The notes under the pieces were generated by a model, which was not told where the DNA came from, did not search any database, and saw only the letters and a list, made by a program, of their open reading frames with translations. A stretch of DNA of 64,000 nucleotides from Pictodentalium vernedei (taxonomy: Eukaryota; Mollusca; Scaphopoda; Dentaliida; Dentaliidae). The position numbers and the translations under genes are program-made. Positions 55,401 to 62,766 of the stretch are shown in pieces (position 1 is the first letter of the stretch; the number at the start of each line of letters is the position of its first letter). The stretch spans positions 58,650,584 to 58,714,583 of the forward strand of contig CM062296.1 in assembly GCA_031216915.1 (NCBI GenBank), written 5' to 3'.

Positions 55401-57084
55401 CTTCAACGAAAGGAACAAATGCATAGTCGTCTGGGAGTTCAATTTGTGTGTCTTCTGGAACATCTAAACTCAGTGGTGGGGGATCAGTACCCACATTGTC
55501 CCTGCTCAGTTGACCAATGAGTGTGATGGACGTACCATGCATATCAGATCTACCAGATACATCAATGTTATCAGTGGTTCCTATCGAGAAAACATTACGT
55601 TTGCAGTTAGCTGGGACTACAACACCTTCGTTCTTGAACCGCAGTGAAACAGCTCTCGCGAAACTCCTGCGAACATCCATTACGCGATCATAAGAGACAG
55701 AGAGTCCCATTTGATGAAAATCTCTGATAAGATTTTTCATACGATCATGGGCATGCAACTTCAAACCCACATAAAGAGGCATTGGAGTTTCTCTGTCACG
55801 TCTCTGGTGAACATTTTGTGCATGTTCGGAGCGTTTCGCTGAATTGCTGATCAACATCTGTGAAATAGTACAAGCCACTCGAGTCTTGGCATTAACAGTC
55901 TCATCATCGCCTAAGTTCTGTATACTACATGTGCCCTCAAGTAGAACTCTAAGAAGAGTCAGGAGTGAGTTGGGTACAGGCTCGCTCAAGCAATAAGATG
56001 AAAATGATCCCGTGAAAGGAGCTTGAGATATGAGTATGTGTTTACGCAGAAGAAGACCCACATCAACTATCTTTTTTGCCTCTTCCTCAGACACTATACG
56101 AGTTAAAGATTCGGACAACAAGGAGCCAACTCGAAACCTACTTGAAATAAACACATCTCTACCCTGTGTGAAGGCGTCCCAGCCATCGCCCAATTTCTGC
56201 AACAAATGTTCTTTGAATCGAGTGGAATGTATTTCTTCACTAAGCCAATCAGAACCGACTTGCTTCAACCTCCGACTGTACAGATTCTTGAGATCGACAA
56301 GCTTCATCGCGGAATCGTTGTGTTCAACAAATGTTATGAGCTCTGCCATAACGAGAGGGTCATAGGGCAGGCCTGACGCGGAATGTTCGGCGTTCTTCGA
56401 CTTTTTAGATTTAGCCGCTCGTGCTTCATTGGCAAGCTTACAATAACAGGTTTTGTGATAGTAAAGATCACTAGCAGCGGAATCAAATGCTGCATTGACC
56501 CGAGAAAAAACAACCCAGTTCTCGGCTTCCTTTGCCATAATTTTGAGTTTATTGTTATCAGACATTGATCTGCAAATAGGCTCACTGCTGTCACCTTCGC
56601 GTTTGTGACAATAAACACACTGGGGCAGTTTCCTGTCACAGCCAGATTCAAAACTTGTCCGTGTTCTTTTAGGACTCAGCGTGGAGCAGGATGCCACTGC
56701 CTCATTTCGCTCTCGCTTGTGTAGCACGCGCTGTACGATGTGAGTCCGAATACTGTCACGGCATGTCTTATGATATATTGCCTTATTCGTCAACAGTGAC
56801 ATCGACATACACTCATCACTCTCTCTCATCAAACAATCAATGGTCAAATTATATGGAAGCTCAACGCCATTATCTAGGAAGCGCGTTATGTCTTCCTCAA
56901 TAGCTTTATAGGCGTCATGAAAACGAGATTCTCTATACGGACGCATCAATTTCTTGGAACTGTCTTGCTGGCAAAAGCAACAACGTTCCCAGTCAGTACT
57001 AGTCCGTACACGAAGAGGATTCTCACTCATTCTGTGAATGATTTTTGTGAACAATCGCGTTCTCGAATTAATTTCGACAGACAA
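52426..57084 (-). CDS. Transposase-like protein: zinc modules, DDE-type core, FEN1/XPG-like nuclease, Cys-rich tail
   Basis: 1552 codons without a break. N-terminus: two modules with CxxC followed by YHKTC (Cys 36/38 with 104-108; Cys 156/159 with 209-213). Middle: TTDNIDVSGRSDMHGTSI (Asp505), IEGDCPLYARQKKCQW (Asp679) and MGLDQSQEHSIQLLKEDSGP (Glu898), which I read as a DDE-type catalytic triad. C-terminal half: VVILDMPAVVH (Asp1139), VDAIYDCYPEGSLKNQTRAK (Asp1179/1183), HEEADTRMML (Glu1278-Asp1281), TVDSDVVIL (Asp1305/1307) and FTGCDVTSSMLGIGKKTG (Asp1367 plus helix-turn-helix Gly motif). These follow the FEN1/XPG active-site order. The end (1518-1548) is a CXC-like cysteine cluster. Proteins with DDE and XPG parts are, as I recall, typical of Academ; the short target duplication is a mild mismatch. 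The start Met is a guess; an upstream exon is possible. Confidence 0.85.
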   Translation of the reverse strand: MSVEINSRTRLFTKIIHRMSENPLRVRTSTDWERCCFCQQDSSKKLMRPYRESRFHDAYKAIEEDITRFLDNGVELPYNLTIDCLMRESDECMSMSLLTNKAIYHKTCRDSIRTHIVQRVLHKRERNEAVASCSTLSPKRTRTSFESGCDRKLPQCVYCHKREGDSSEPICRSMSDNNKLKIMAKEAENWVVFSRVNAAFDSAASDLYYHKTCYCKLANEARAAKSKKSKNAEHSASGLPYDPLVMAELITFVEHNDSAMKLVDLKNLYSRRLKQVGSDWLSEEIHSTRFKEHLLQKLGDGWDAFTQGRDVFISSRFRVGSLLSESLTRIVSEEEAKKIVDVGLLLRKHILISQAPFTGSFSSYCLSEPVPNSLLTLLRVLLEGTCSIQNLGDDETVNAKTRVACTISQMLISNSAKRSEHAQNVHQRRDRETPMPLYVGLKLHAHDRMKNLIRDFHQMGLSVSYDRVMDVRRSFARAVSLRFKNEGVVVPANCKRNVFSIGTTDNIDVSGRSDMHGTSITLIGQLSRDNVGTDPPPLSLDVPEDTQIELPDDYAFVPFVEDFGGDIRLESPDECNVRPNEYADLNVGENDWLSHVSQISNKGKVDGSWQLDEVPVTFSGFFSKHEDQDNVKPRAVIGVFPVFSEQKADSLSMQKHAMYVVREATAFVNPGQIPVIEGDCPLYARQKKCQWLFPEEIGEDRMVCMIGFLHLEMCTQEAGGKLMGGSGWERMFHLAKIFTPGVASSLLGGKHVKRTRQAYLLTLAWLEILRKNAYEIYCQQTGPHESFEMWEQRILSQSPTARYWGEIVRNFLLTSCQFVRNQRIGNWPGTLCSIDELCSYFFALGHTNYCRWVPVFLRDMSQLPRRHPSIHNKFMEGHFVVQRSERKFSMMGLDQSQEHSIQLLKEDSGPKGLYGQAEEKVVIELSRSEVLRVIDEYEYASFHTTSSDNTEHPESSVSEQKKFLNQLKSLLDLVNQGLIINPYDETSGQLVTLDTGEYMDPEVSKSLRSLPERGKHLYSTFLKERLVECTVPLNDVIPKANIYTFLNPPPANLDKGRDKLMSSKATAAIVTQMFVSLQARPDSNMDEFFMHENARDPPALSDRGKLRSGTKSQILNCLPAIPAQGKNSAARQASVVILDMPAVVHVIKPQKADLFGEYARLQLLPYIESLINTNTTRVDAIYDCYPEGSLKNQTRAKRLGETAVRLIRVSENVPLPKGKNWQAFLKVSENKDEFFKFLSAELLKLTSTSEYQLLTTSGEYVLCNKDVSLCDISPSNHEEADTRMMLHLNHAVSQGHKIAFLRTVDSDVVILSLHHFATFRDLGLSELWIGFGIGKAYKDMPIHEIASQLGPDYCKALTFFHAFTGCDVTSSMLGIGKKTGWNAWMNFPASTEMMIELTENPQVFSEDSPHMQHIEKLTIQMYSNSCVSTRVNDARRHMFTHGLKSMENIPPTKAALYQHVKRVILVSSFIWHRALQKHLCVPDPSQYGWEWNPRLNILVPFWTHLGDASAACALMLHCSCAKACKGNCKCLKAGLRCTPLCKCEGGCCNNIE
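56920..56961 (-). repeat. Coding segment with an inverted 42-bp copy at 57227-57268
   Basis: This part of the gene encodes SSKKLMRPYRESRF (about residues 42-55). Its exact reverse complement is at 57227-57268 in the 5' untranslated region of the same gene, so the transcript could fold back on itself. Confidence 0.9.
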
Positions 57085-57388
57085 ATCAGAATTGCTTGCG
57101 GAATTACGCCAAACAAGAGATTGTATGGCAAAGAGACTGCTTCATAAAGAGCGTTGTTTCTCCGGGATCAGCGTCATTCAGGTTTGCCTGAATGACGCTG
57201 ATCCCGGAGAAACAACGCTCTTTTCAAGTTCCAAGAAATTGATGCGTCCGTATAGAGAATCTCGTTTTATTCTACATCATCTCCCACGTCTGTTTCCAAC
57301 ACGTGCGTGGATCAGAGTTCACTTTCGCGCCCTTACAATCGGATGTATAGTCGGTAGACCGTCGAAAAGGAGGTTCCCTTCAGCCGCT
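57085..57388 (-). promoter_or_regulatory. 5' leader region of the transposon gene
   Basis: Between the first Met and the right TIR. It carries a perfect palindrome at 57147-57222 and the inverted copy of coding sequence at 57227-57268. A promoter must lie here or in the TIR, but no TATA box can be assigned with confidence. Confidence 0.5.
57147..57222. repeat. Perfect palindrome, 36-bp arms, 4-base loop
   Basis: AAGAGCGTTGTTTCTCCGGG through CATTCAGG is followed by TTTG and the exact reverse complement. It lies in the 5' leader of the transposon gene and directly adjoins the inverted coding copy. Confidence 0.95.
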
Positions 57389-57553
57389 GGCGGCCATTTT
57401 GGATTGTGCCGCTACTGGTCGCCACCGGTCGGTGTCAACTTGTAGCCGATCGTTTTTGAGAACCTCATAGCCTACACTAACAGTGTGCCAAATTTCAAGA
57501 AGGTATCACCAAGTGCACAATTCACCTGTATGTGACGAATTCCTCCCCCGCTA
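57389..57553. repeat. Right terminal inverted repeat of the large transposon
   Basis: Reads GGCGGCCATTTTGGATT inward and ends GAATTCCTCCCCCGCTA. It is 9 bp longer than the left repeat owing to small indels, chiefly around the CACATACAGG-type segment. Confidence 0.9.
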
Positions 57554-58089
57554 TTACGACTACAGTTGAAACTATAGGTCCTGTCACTGCATTGTACACT
57601 ACTTGGAAGTAATAGCGTACTGTGAAATAGAACAGCGTGCAACTTTGTAGTCCATGTGATGAATGTTTACAGGTGGTTCTTGTGTTTTGTCTTCAGAATT
57701 GTGAATAATTGCCAAGTGAAAATCTACCCCATCCCATGGTGATTTATTAGTAACCCCCTCCCCATACTGTAAACTCAATATTTATTTCAGTTTGATGGCT
57801 TCAGATCTTGATTTTCACTACTGACCCTGCTAAAAGAGCATTTTAGTTTGCTTTGGAAGTATTTTCAAATTGGTCACTACTGCGCAACACACAGAAAAGT
57901 TCCAGTAATCAGCTAACATCTTAACATATTTATCAATAGAGCCTACACTGCCTGTAGCAGTAGGAAACGGAAATTACCGGACCCATTGAGTTGAATTAGA
58001 TTTAAACAGCCGACCAGCAAAATGAATTGCCTGAATGGGTTAATATAAGATTTTTTTCGGGCTGCCATAAATTTATACCGACTAACATA

Positions 58090-58403
58090 CAGTTAAAACT
58101 AGAAGTCCTGTCATGAAATGCGCACAAATAGCACGTTGATATGCGCGTTAATGTACGCGTTATGGCCCAAGTAAAACTATCAAATTCTGTACATATGGCC
58201 TGCGCACAAGCAATGTTTCAGCCAATGGACCTCCGGGTAACCCGGAGGTCCATTGGCAGAAACATTGCATGTGTTTGCTATGAGTAACCAGGAGAACCTG
58301 CCGTGCTCTGGATGTCATTTGATATGGCAATTGCGCGCAATTCCAACGCGCAATTAAGCCTAGATAAGCGCACTATTCGTGACAGGACTTCTAGTTTTAA
58401 CTG
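58090..58403. mobile_element. 314-bp foldback MITE, copy 3
   Basis: Same ends, length, TA flanks and interior orientation as copy 2 at 47764-48077; the two differ at only a few positions by eye. Block A lacks it at the matching place near 19400, so it arrived in block B after the duplication. Confidence 0.9.
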
Positions 58404-58490
58404 TAAACATGAAATTAACAGAATAGTATTGTGGTTGGTAAAGCTTGTGTATTTATTGTATCAACTACGAATTTGTAAATGCTCACCGAG

Positions 58491-59542
58491 TCATTCTCCA
58501 TAAAACTTTTGTAACAAACGTAACATGAAAGGTTCTGGAGTAAAGTGTGTATTCAGATGAAAAAACTTATTTGAATCATCACTCAAACGATTACTGCTAT
58601 CACTATTTTGTTTAGAGTCGTTGTAAGATAATGTGTCTGGAACAAGGTTTTCCTCTTCCATGTGAATCTTGGTCTGTGCACGATGTCTTTCATTACAAAC
58701 AACATCTTCAGCGGCAGTACAAAGATTTATATTAAATGGCTTTGAGTCGGTGTCCATTGTTGAATCTTCATTATTAATACGTTCTTCCATTTTGATGTAT
58801 TTATGAGAAATATCAAACGTAGATGAGTTAGTCCCGATATGCATTTGCATGTGATCCTGAAGTGTTGATCTGCGAGAGAAAGATTTTTCGCAAACTTTAC
58901 ATAAAAACGACCGATAAGAATCTGACGTTGCAGAGTGAAACGTATTATTAATACTCTCACACTGTGTTCCACCCGTATATGTCTTCGTGTGTTCAGTACA
59001 ATCCGTATTCTGAAATTCTTGTTTTTCATAATTAGAGTACTTGAAAAGTTTATCACCCGTATGAACTATCTGGTGTCTGTTAAGTCGTTTTTTTAATTTG
59101 TAACGTTTTGGACAAAACAAGCATGCGTATGGTCTTTCGCTAATATGTATGGTTTGGTGGGACGTAAGAGTTGATAGACGTGAGAATTTTCTTGCACAAA
59201 TTGAGCATTCGAAAGGTCTATCTCCAGTATGGATCAACTCGTGTTCTTTGCAGTGGTGTCTCCGACTGAAACGCCTCCCACAAAACGAACACTCAAAAGG
59301 TTTCTCTCCCGTATGCACCCTTTCGTGTTCGGTTAGCAATGACTTCGTTCTGAACGCTTTATCACAAAATGAACAATCAAATGGTTTTACGCCCGTATGA
59401 ATCCTCAGGTGAATATTGAGCTTTGCTTTCTGACTGAAACGTTTTTCGCAAGTTGGGCACTTCCAAAGGTTGTTGTGTTCCTTCATCCTTTGAGGTATAA
59501 ATATATGTTTCACTGTTGAAGAAATGCAATATGTCAGTGGTT
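58491..59542 (-). CDS. C2H2 zinc-finger protein, last exon (intact copy, block B)
   Basis: The open frame runs to 59636, but a splice acceptor (TATTCTATTTCAG, minus strand) lies just before 59542 and is conserved in block A, so the exon most likely starts there at EPLTYCIS. Fingers: WKCPTCEKRFSQKAKLNIH, FDCSFCDKAFRTKSLLTEH, FECSFCGRRFSRRHHCKEH, FECSICARKFSRLSTLTSH, YACLFCPKRYKLKKRLNRH, a degenerate finger without its cysteines (FKYSNYEKQEFQNTDC), and FLCKVCEKSFSRRSTLQDH. TGEKPF-type linkers join several. A Ser/Asn-rich acidic spacer and the tail HFTPEPFMLRLLQKFYGE end it. Probably a nuclear DNA-binding regulator; the target is unknown and upstream exons were not found. Confidence 0.85.
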
Positions 59543-59580
59543 CTGAAATAGAATAAAAACAGAAATTACATCTTAATCGA

Positions 59581-60180
59581 ATGCCACTTGCACTTTTTGG
59601 TTTACACACTTGAACTAAATTTTTCGGTACACTCAAGTCATGATGGAGATAGCCATCAGTTACATCTCTTTTTCAGAGCCTTCCAACGCTCAGGTATTAA
59701 GTGCGCTTCTGGGACCAACTCAATAACCAACAAGTAATTCTCTCTTGTAACATGTGTTTTTGTGTTTGCCTTTCCATTTGAGTGTGTTTATCCATGGTCA
59801 TGTGCATGGTGCATGACCCCTCATTGGAGCAAGATCTGTAATCGTGCTCCGGTGGCAGGGGGGGGGGGGGGGGGGGGCGTCAAGAGCTTTGTTTTCTTGA
59901 CAGGGGTAAAGTTTATATTCTCTTCATCATAATCAAATGTCACCTGCAATTTTTGGTTTACATACTTGGGTAAAATTGCTCGGTTCACCCAAGACATGAT
60001 GGAGTTCACCCTCAGTTACATGTCTCTTTCAGAGCCTCCAAATGCACACGTATTAGGTACGCTTCTGGGACATATAGGCGAAGAACTCAATACCCAACAA
60101 GAAATTTTCTGCTTTAACATGTATTTATGTGTTCGCCTTTCCATTCGACTGTGTATATCCATGGACGTGTGCATGCGTAT
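59581..60180. repeat. Tandem duplication, about 355-bp period
   Basis: TTTTTGGTTTACACACTTGA, CATGATGGAGATAGCCATCA, AGTGCGCTTCTGGGACC and TTTGCCTTTCCATTTGAGTG recur in order at 59951-60150 (TTTTTGGTTTACATACTTGG and so on). A poly-G run near 59859-59877 lies between the units. The first unit is in the intron side of the zinc-finger gene. No clear exon. Confidence 0.8.
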
Positions 60181-60411
60181 TCGTCTCTCCCACGTTCTTA
60201 AATCTGTGTTTGAAGGAGGCAATCGATCGATATATTCATGTATGGAGACCAATGCACGTTGCACGTGCATTGTAGATATTATGCGTGTATTACGTACCAC
60301 GAGCTTGTAATTCGTTGTGTAGCTGTGCACTAATGTATGCATGTTGCCGAGGATAGTATCTATAGGCTTCCGTGCTAGGCGATTGGGCGTGTGATGTGAT
60401 GCATGTCTCTG

Positions 60412-60605
60412 GGTGTAAATGCTGATGCTGGCAAAGGTATGTGTGCCCATAAGCACGAGGGTACATCTATCTGTACTTGTGTGTGGGAATCGTGTAGGTA
60501 TATATATATATATGGTGACTGAATTAGATAATTTTGCACTGGTGTAAATAGTCACGCCGATAAATGTATATGTCCCCACAAATACCAAGGTACGTCTATC
60601 TGCAT
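60412..60605. repeat. Two tandem units of about 129 bp
   Basis: GTGTAAATGCTGATGCTGGC followed by GAGGGTACATCTATCTG recurs as GTGTAAATAGTCACGCCGAT followed by CAAGGTACGTCTATCTG. A short TA run lies between. No coding meaning is evident. Confidence 0.65.
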
Positions 60606-61105
60606 GCCTGCCCGGACTGGGTAAATGATTGCGCCATTTGCTTATCTCGTGTCCCAAAACAAATGGGACTTTTGATTACCGGCTCATTTAGTCAATTGTC
60701 CTTTGACATTTATACAAATTTGCTGCTACTATTCCTCAAACTCATTTGTCAATTATAGGAATTACGACCTGTCGCGAAGAAGAGATATTATTTATTCACT
60801 TCTCCACGCTTGTCCGACGATGTGGTACGTTGGAGGATAGTGTAGGAAAGTCCTTGAATCATCTGCACACCACGAAAATGGATAGTCACAAGTTCTCATG
60901 TCCACACAACAATGAACTTAATTTCTACGCTGTTCACATCAGTCGTCTGGCATTTTCGCGTTTCGACATGCAGAGTTGGGGGTAATTTATCATTGTCTCC
61001 TTAACATATTAAGTCGACCTACACATTATTCATATTATCATTCCCAGTTTGGGCAGGCATGGGATTGGGAGACCCATACCCAACTAACCGACAAATGACG
61101 CGTTA

Positions 61106-61350
61106 GTGACCAAACCAAATTGTCATATATCGTTCCCTGAGTCCCAAGGCGTTCTGTGTGCCAATAGACACACAGAGCGCGTTGCAATTCAGTGAAGGAT
61201 ATGGGCGCAAGAAACAAACAAACAAAAGGTGACCAAACTAAATTGTCACATCTCGTCCCCTGAGTCCCAATGCGTTCTGTGTGCCAGTGGGCACACAGAG
61301 CACATTGGGGCTCAGCGAGGGATATGTGCGCAAGACACAAAACAAAAAAT
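61106..61350. repeat. Two 123-bp tandem units, each a hairpin
   Basis: Each unit starts GTGACCAAAYYAAATTGTCA and contains GCGTTCTGTGTGCC with its inverse GGCACACAGAGCRC, inside an outer pair CCCTGAGTCCCAA / TTGGGGCTCAGCGAGGGA. Units end in CAAACAAAAC-rich sequence. Possibly a small duplicated RNA-derived or foldback repeat; it is not a recognisable tRNA. Confidence 0.7.
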
Positions 61351-62109
61351 AAACAAAACAAGCAAACAACAACAAAAATAAACCCCACATGAAAAAAAAA
61401 AACAATGATAGTAATTACTTGGGTCTCGGTAGCAACAGCGAATGCATGGGGTTATTATTGTGATGCCTACCCTCCTGTGTTTCCAATCCTTTCTACAAAC
61501 AAAGCATGATGAACATGGTACTCATTTTCTTATCAAGCAAACTGACGAAGTTTAGGTTGAATAACTGTGGAAACGAAGTTCTCTGTGAAAGATATTCATC
61601 TTACTGTCACCAGAAACACATAGCCGTTAAACTTCCACAGGCTAAATTTTAAGTGTGTCATGTCTGCTTACTATGATTAGTCCAGCTATCGTCTCCTCTT
61701 GATCAAATTCCCGTTACATGGACACTGTCAATGGATCGAGTCGCAGGGTGGGGCACGGCTCATTAACCATAACTGTGCCATCCTTACTACCCTCCTTAAT
61801 TTTCGTCTTTTTTCGGCCATTACCCCCCCCCCCCCCCCCCATCTCTCTCTATCCACTCTACCCTTCTCTCTCTATTTCATTTTTGAACCCTGTGACTTAC
61901 TTCTCGCCCGTCTCTCTCATCCTCCAACCCAAGGAGAGTGAATTCGTAGGGATTGGTCACACCTTTTTGCCCCCGATTAGCGACCAGTCACTTCTTTTAA
62001 GCACGTAATTCCCTTCTTCATGCGCCTTAGAAACTACATGATTTTTATCTTTCTTCTCTTCGAAGATAGGTTGTGTTGCCCAATTTCCATGGGTTGTGTT
62101 GCCCAGCAG
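61351..62109. other. Unassigned stretch
   Basis: A poly-C run near 61826-61841 and CT-rich sequence follow. No gene or element end is recognised. Confidence 0.5.
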
Positions 62110-62225
62110 CTCATACATATGTGGGTGTATGTGTGCGTATGTATGTATGTGTGTATATGTATATATGTATACGTACGTTTTTGTATTTGTATGCATGTAT
62201 ATGTGTTATGTGTATATATATACGT
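62110..62225. repeat. GT/AT-rich microsatellite
   Basis: An irregular mix of TATG, TGTG and TATA units over about 115 bp. Confidence 0.85.
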
Positions 62226-62766
62226 GGTTGCTAGGGGGCCTACCACCTCTTGATGACTCGTGCCCCTGAGCCCATCATGCATATGGGTTACAAGAAAGTT
62301 TGGAGGTGAGCTTGTTTCGGCTAATCCTGAGATGGCCCCTTCGAATATGAATGATATGAACCACCATCATTTGCTGTTGTGGCTGGGGTCCATAGTGAGC
62401 TAATGCTACCGAATATAATGCAAAATGCGCCGTTTGGGCCGTGTTTACATCCTAAAAGCGACAGGTCTACTGCACTGATGCTAAACGGTTGCTGGGCCTT
62501 ACACCCAAAAGTACTGATGCCAATAAATAGCATCCTATTTGTTTTTATAATATGTTCAGTTTTATCAGTTCTCACTCAATACACTTCTATTTCTTCCTGT
62601 CTCTCTCACATAGCGCCTTTTCACTGTCAACAGAAGTCTCCAGAAGCCTCATGTGTACCGAAGCAAACAGTGGTGTCACCATGGCCGTCGGGTGATGTGC
62701 TTGATGTCAACAATGTACCATGTGACCCACTCCTATTGATGATTATTATAGTTTCGGTCTTCTGTA

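Larger units (their letters stand above)
50996..57553 (-). mobile_element. 6558-bp TIR DNA transposon, intact, Academ-like
   Basis: Terminal inverted repeats at 50996-51151 and 57389-57553 begin TAGCGGGGGAGGAATTCG on each strand; after an indel they stay similar through CCAAAATGGCCGCC. One 1552-codon gene on the minus strand fills most of the interior. Block A at 17966-17976 gives the apparent empty site (GAATTA-TTAC), implying either no target duplication or a 2-bp AT one. The coding frame is whole, so the insertion is probably recent. Superfamily assignment comes from the gene's domains. Confidence 0.88.
50646..59571. repeat. Segmental duplicate, block B
   Basis: Paralogue of 17366-20553. 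Without the 6558-bp transposon and the 314-bp MITE it is about 2.05 kb. The match covers the AT-rich left part (to 50995), the sequence from 57554 to about 57740, then 57880-58089 and the zinc-finger exon with its acceptor. The two blocks lie 33 kb apart in direct orientation. Confidence 0.85.

Noticed and set aside
52434-57445. Plus-strand frames within the large transposon, including one containing SSKKLMRPYRESRF
   Set aside because: Antisense shadows; the one at 57038-57445 reads the inverted copy of coding sequence and is not a separate gene.
61957-62282. Tyr/Ile/His-rich minus frames
   Set aside because: Translations of the GT/AT microsatellite.
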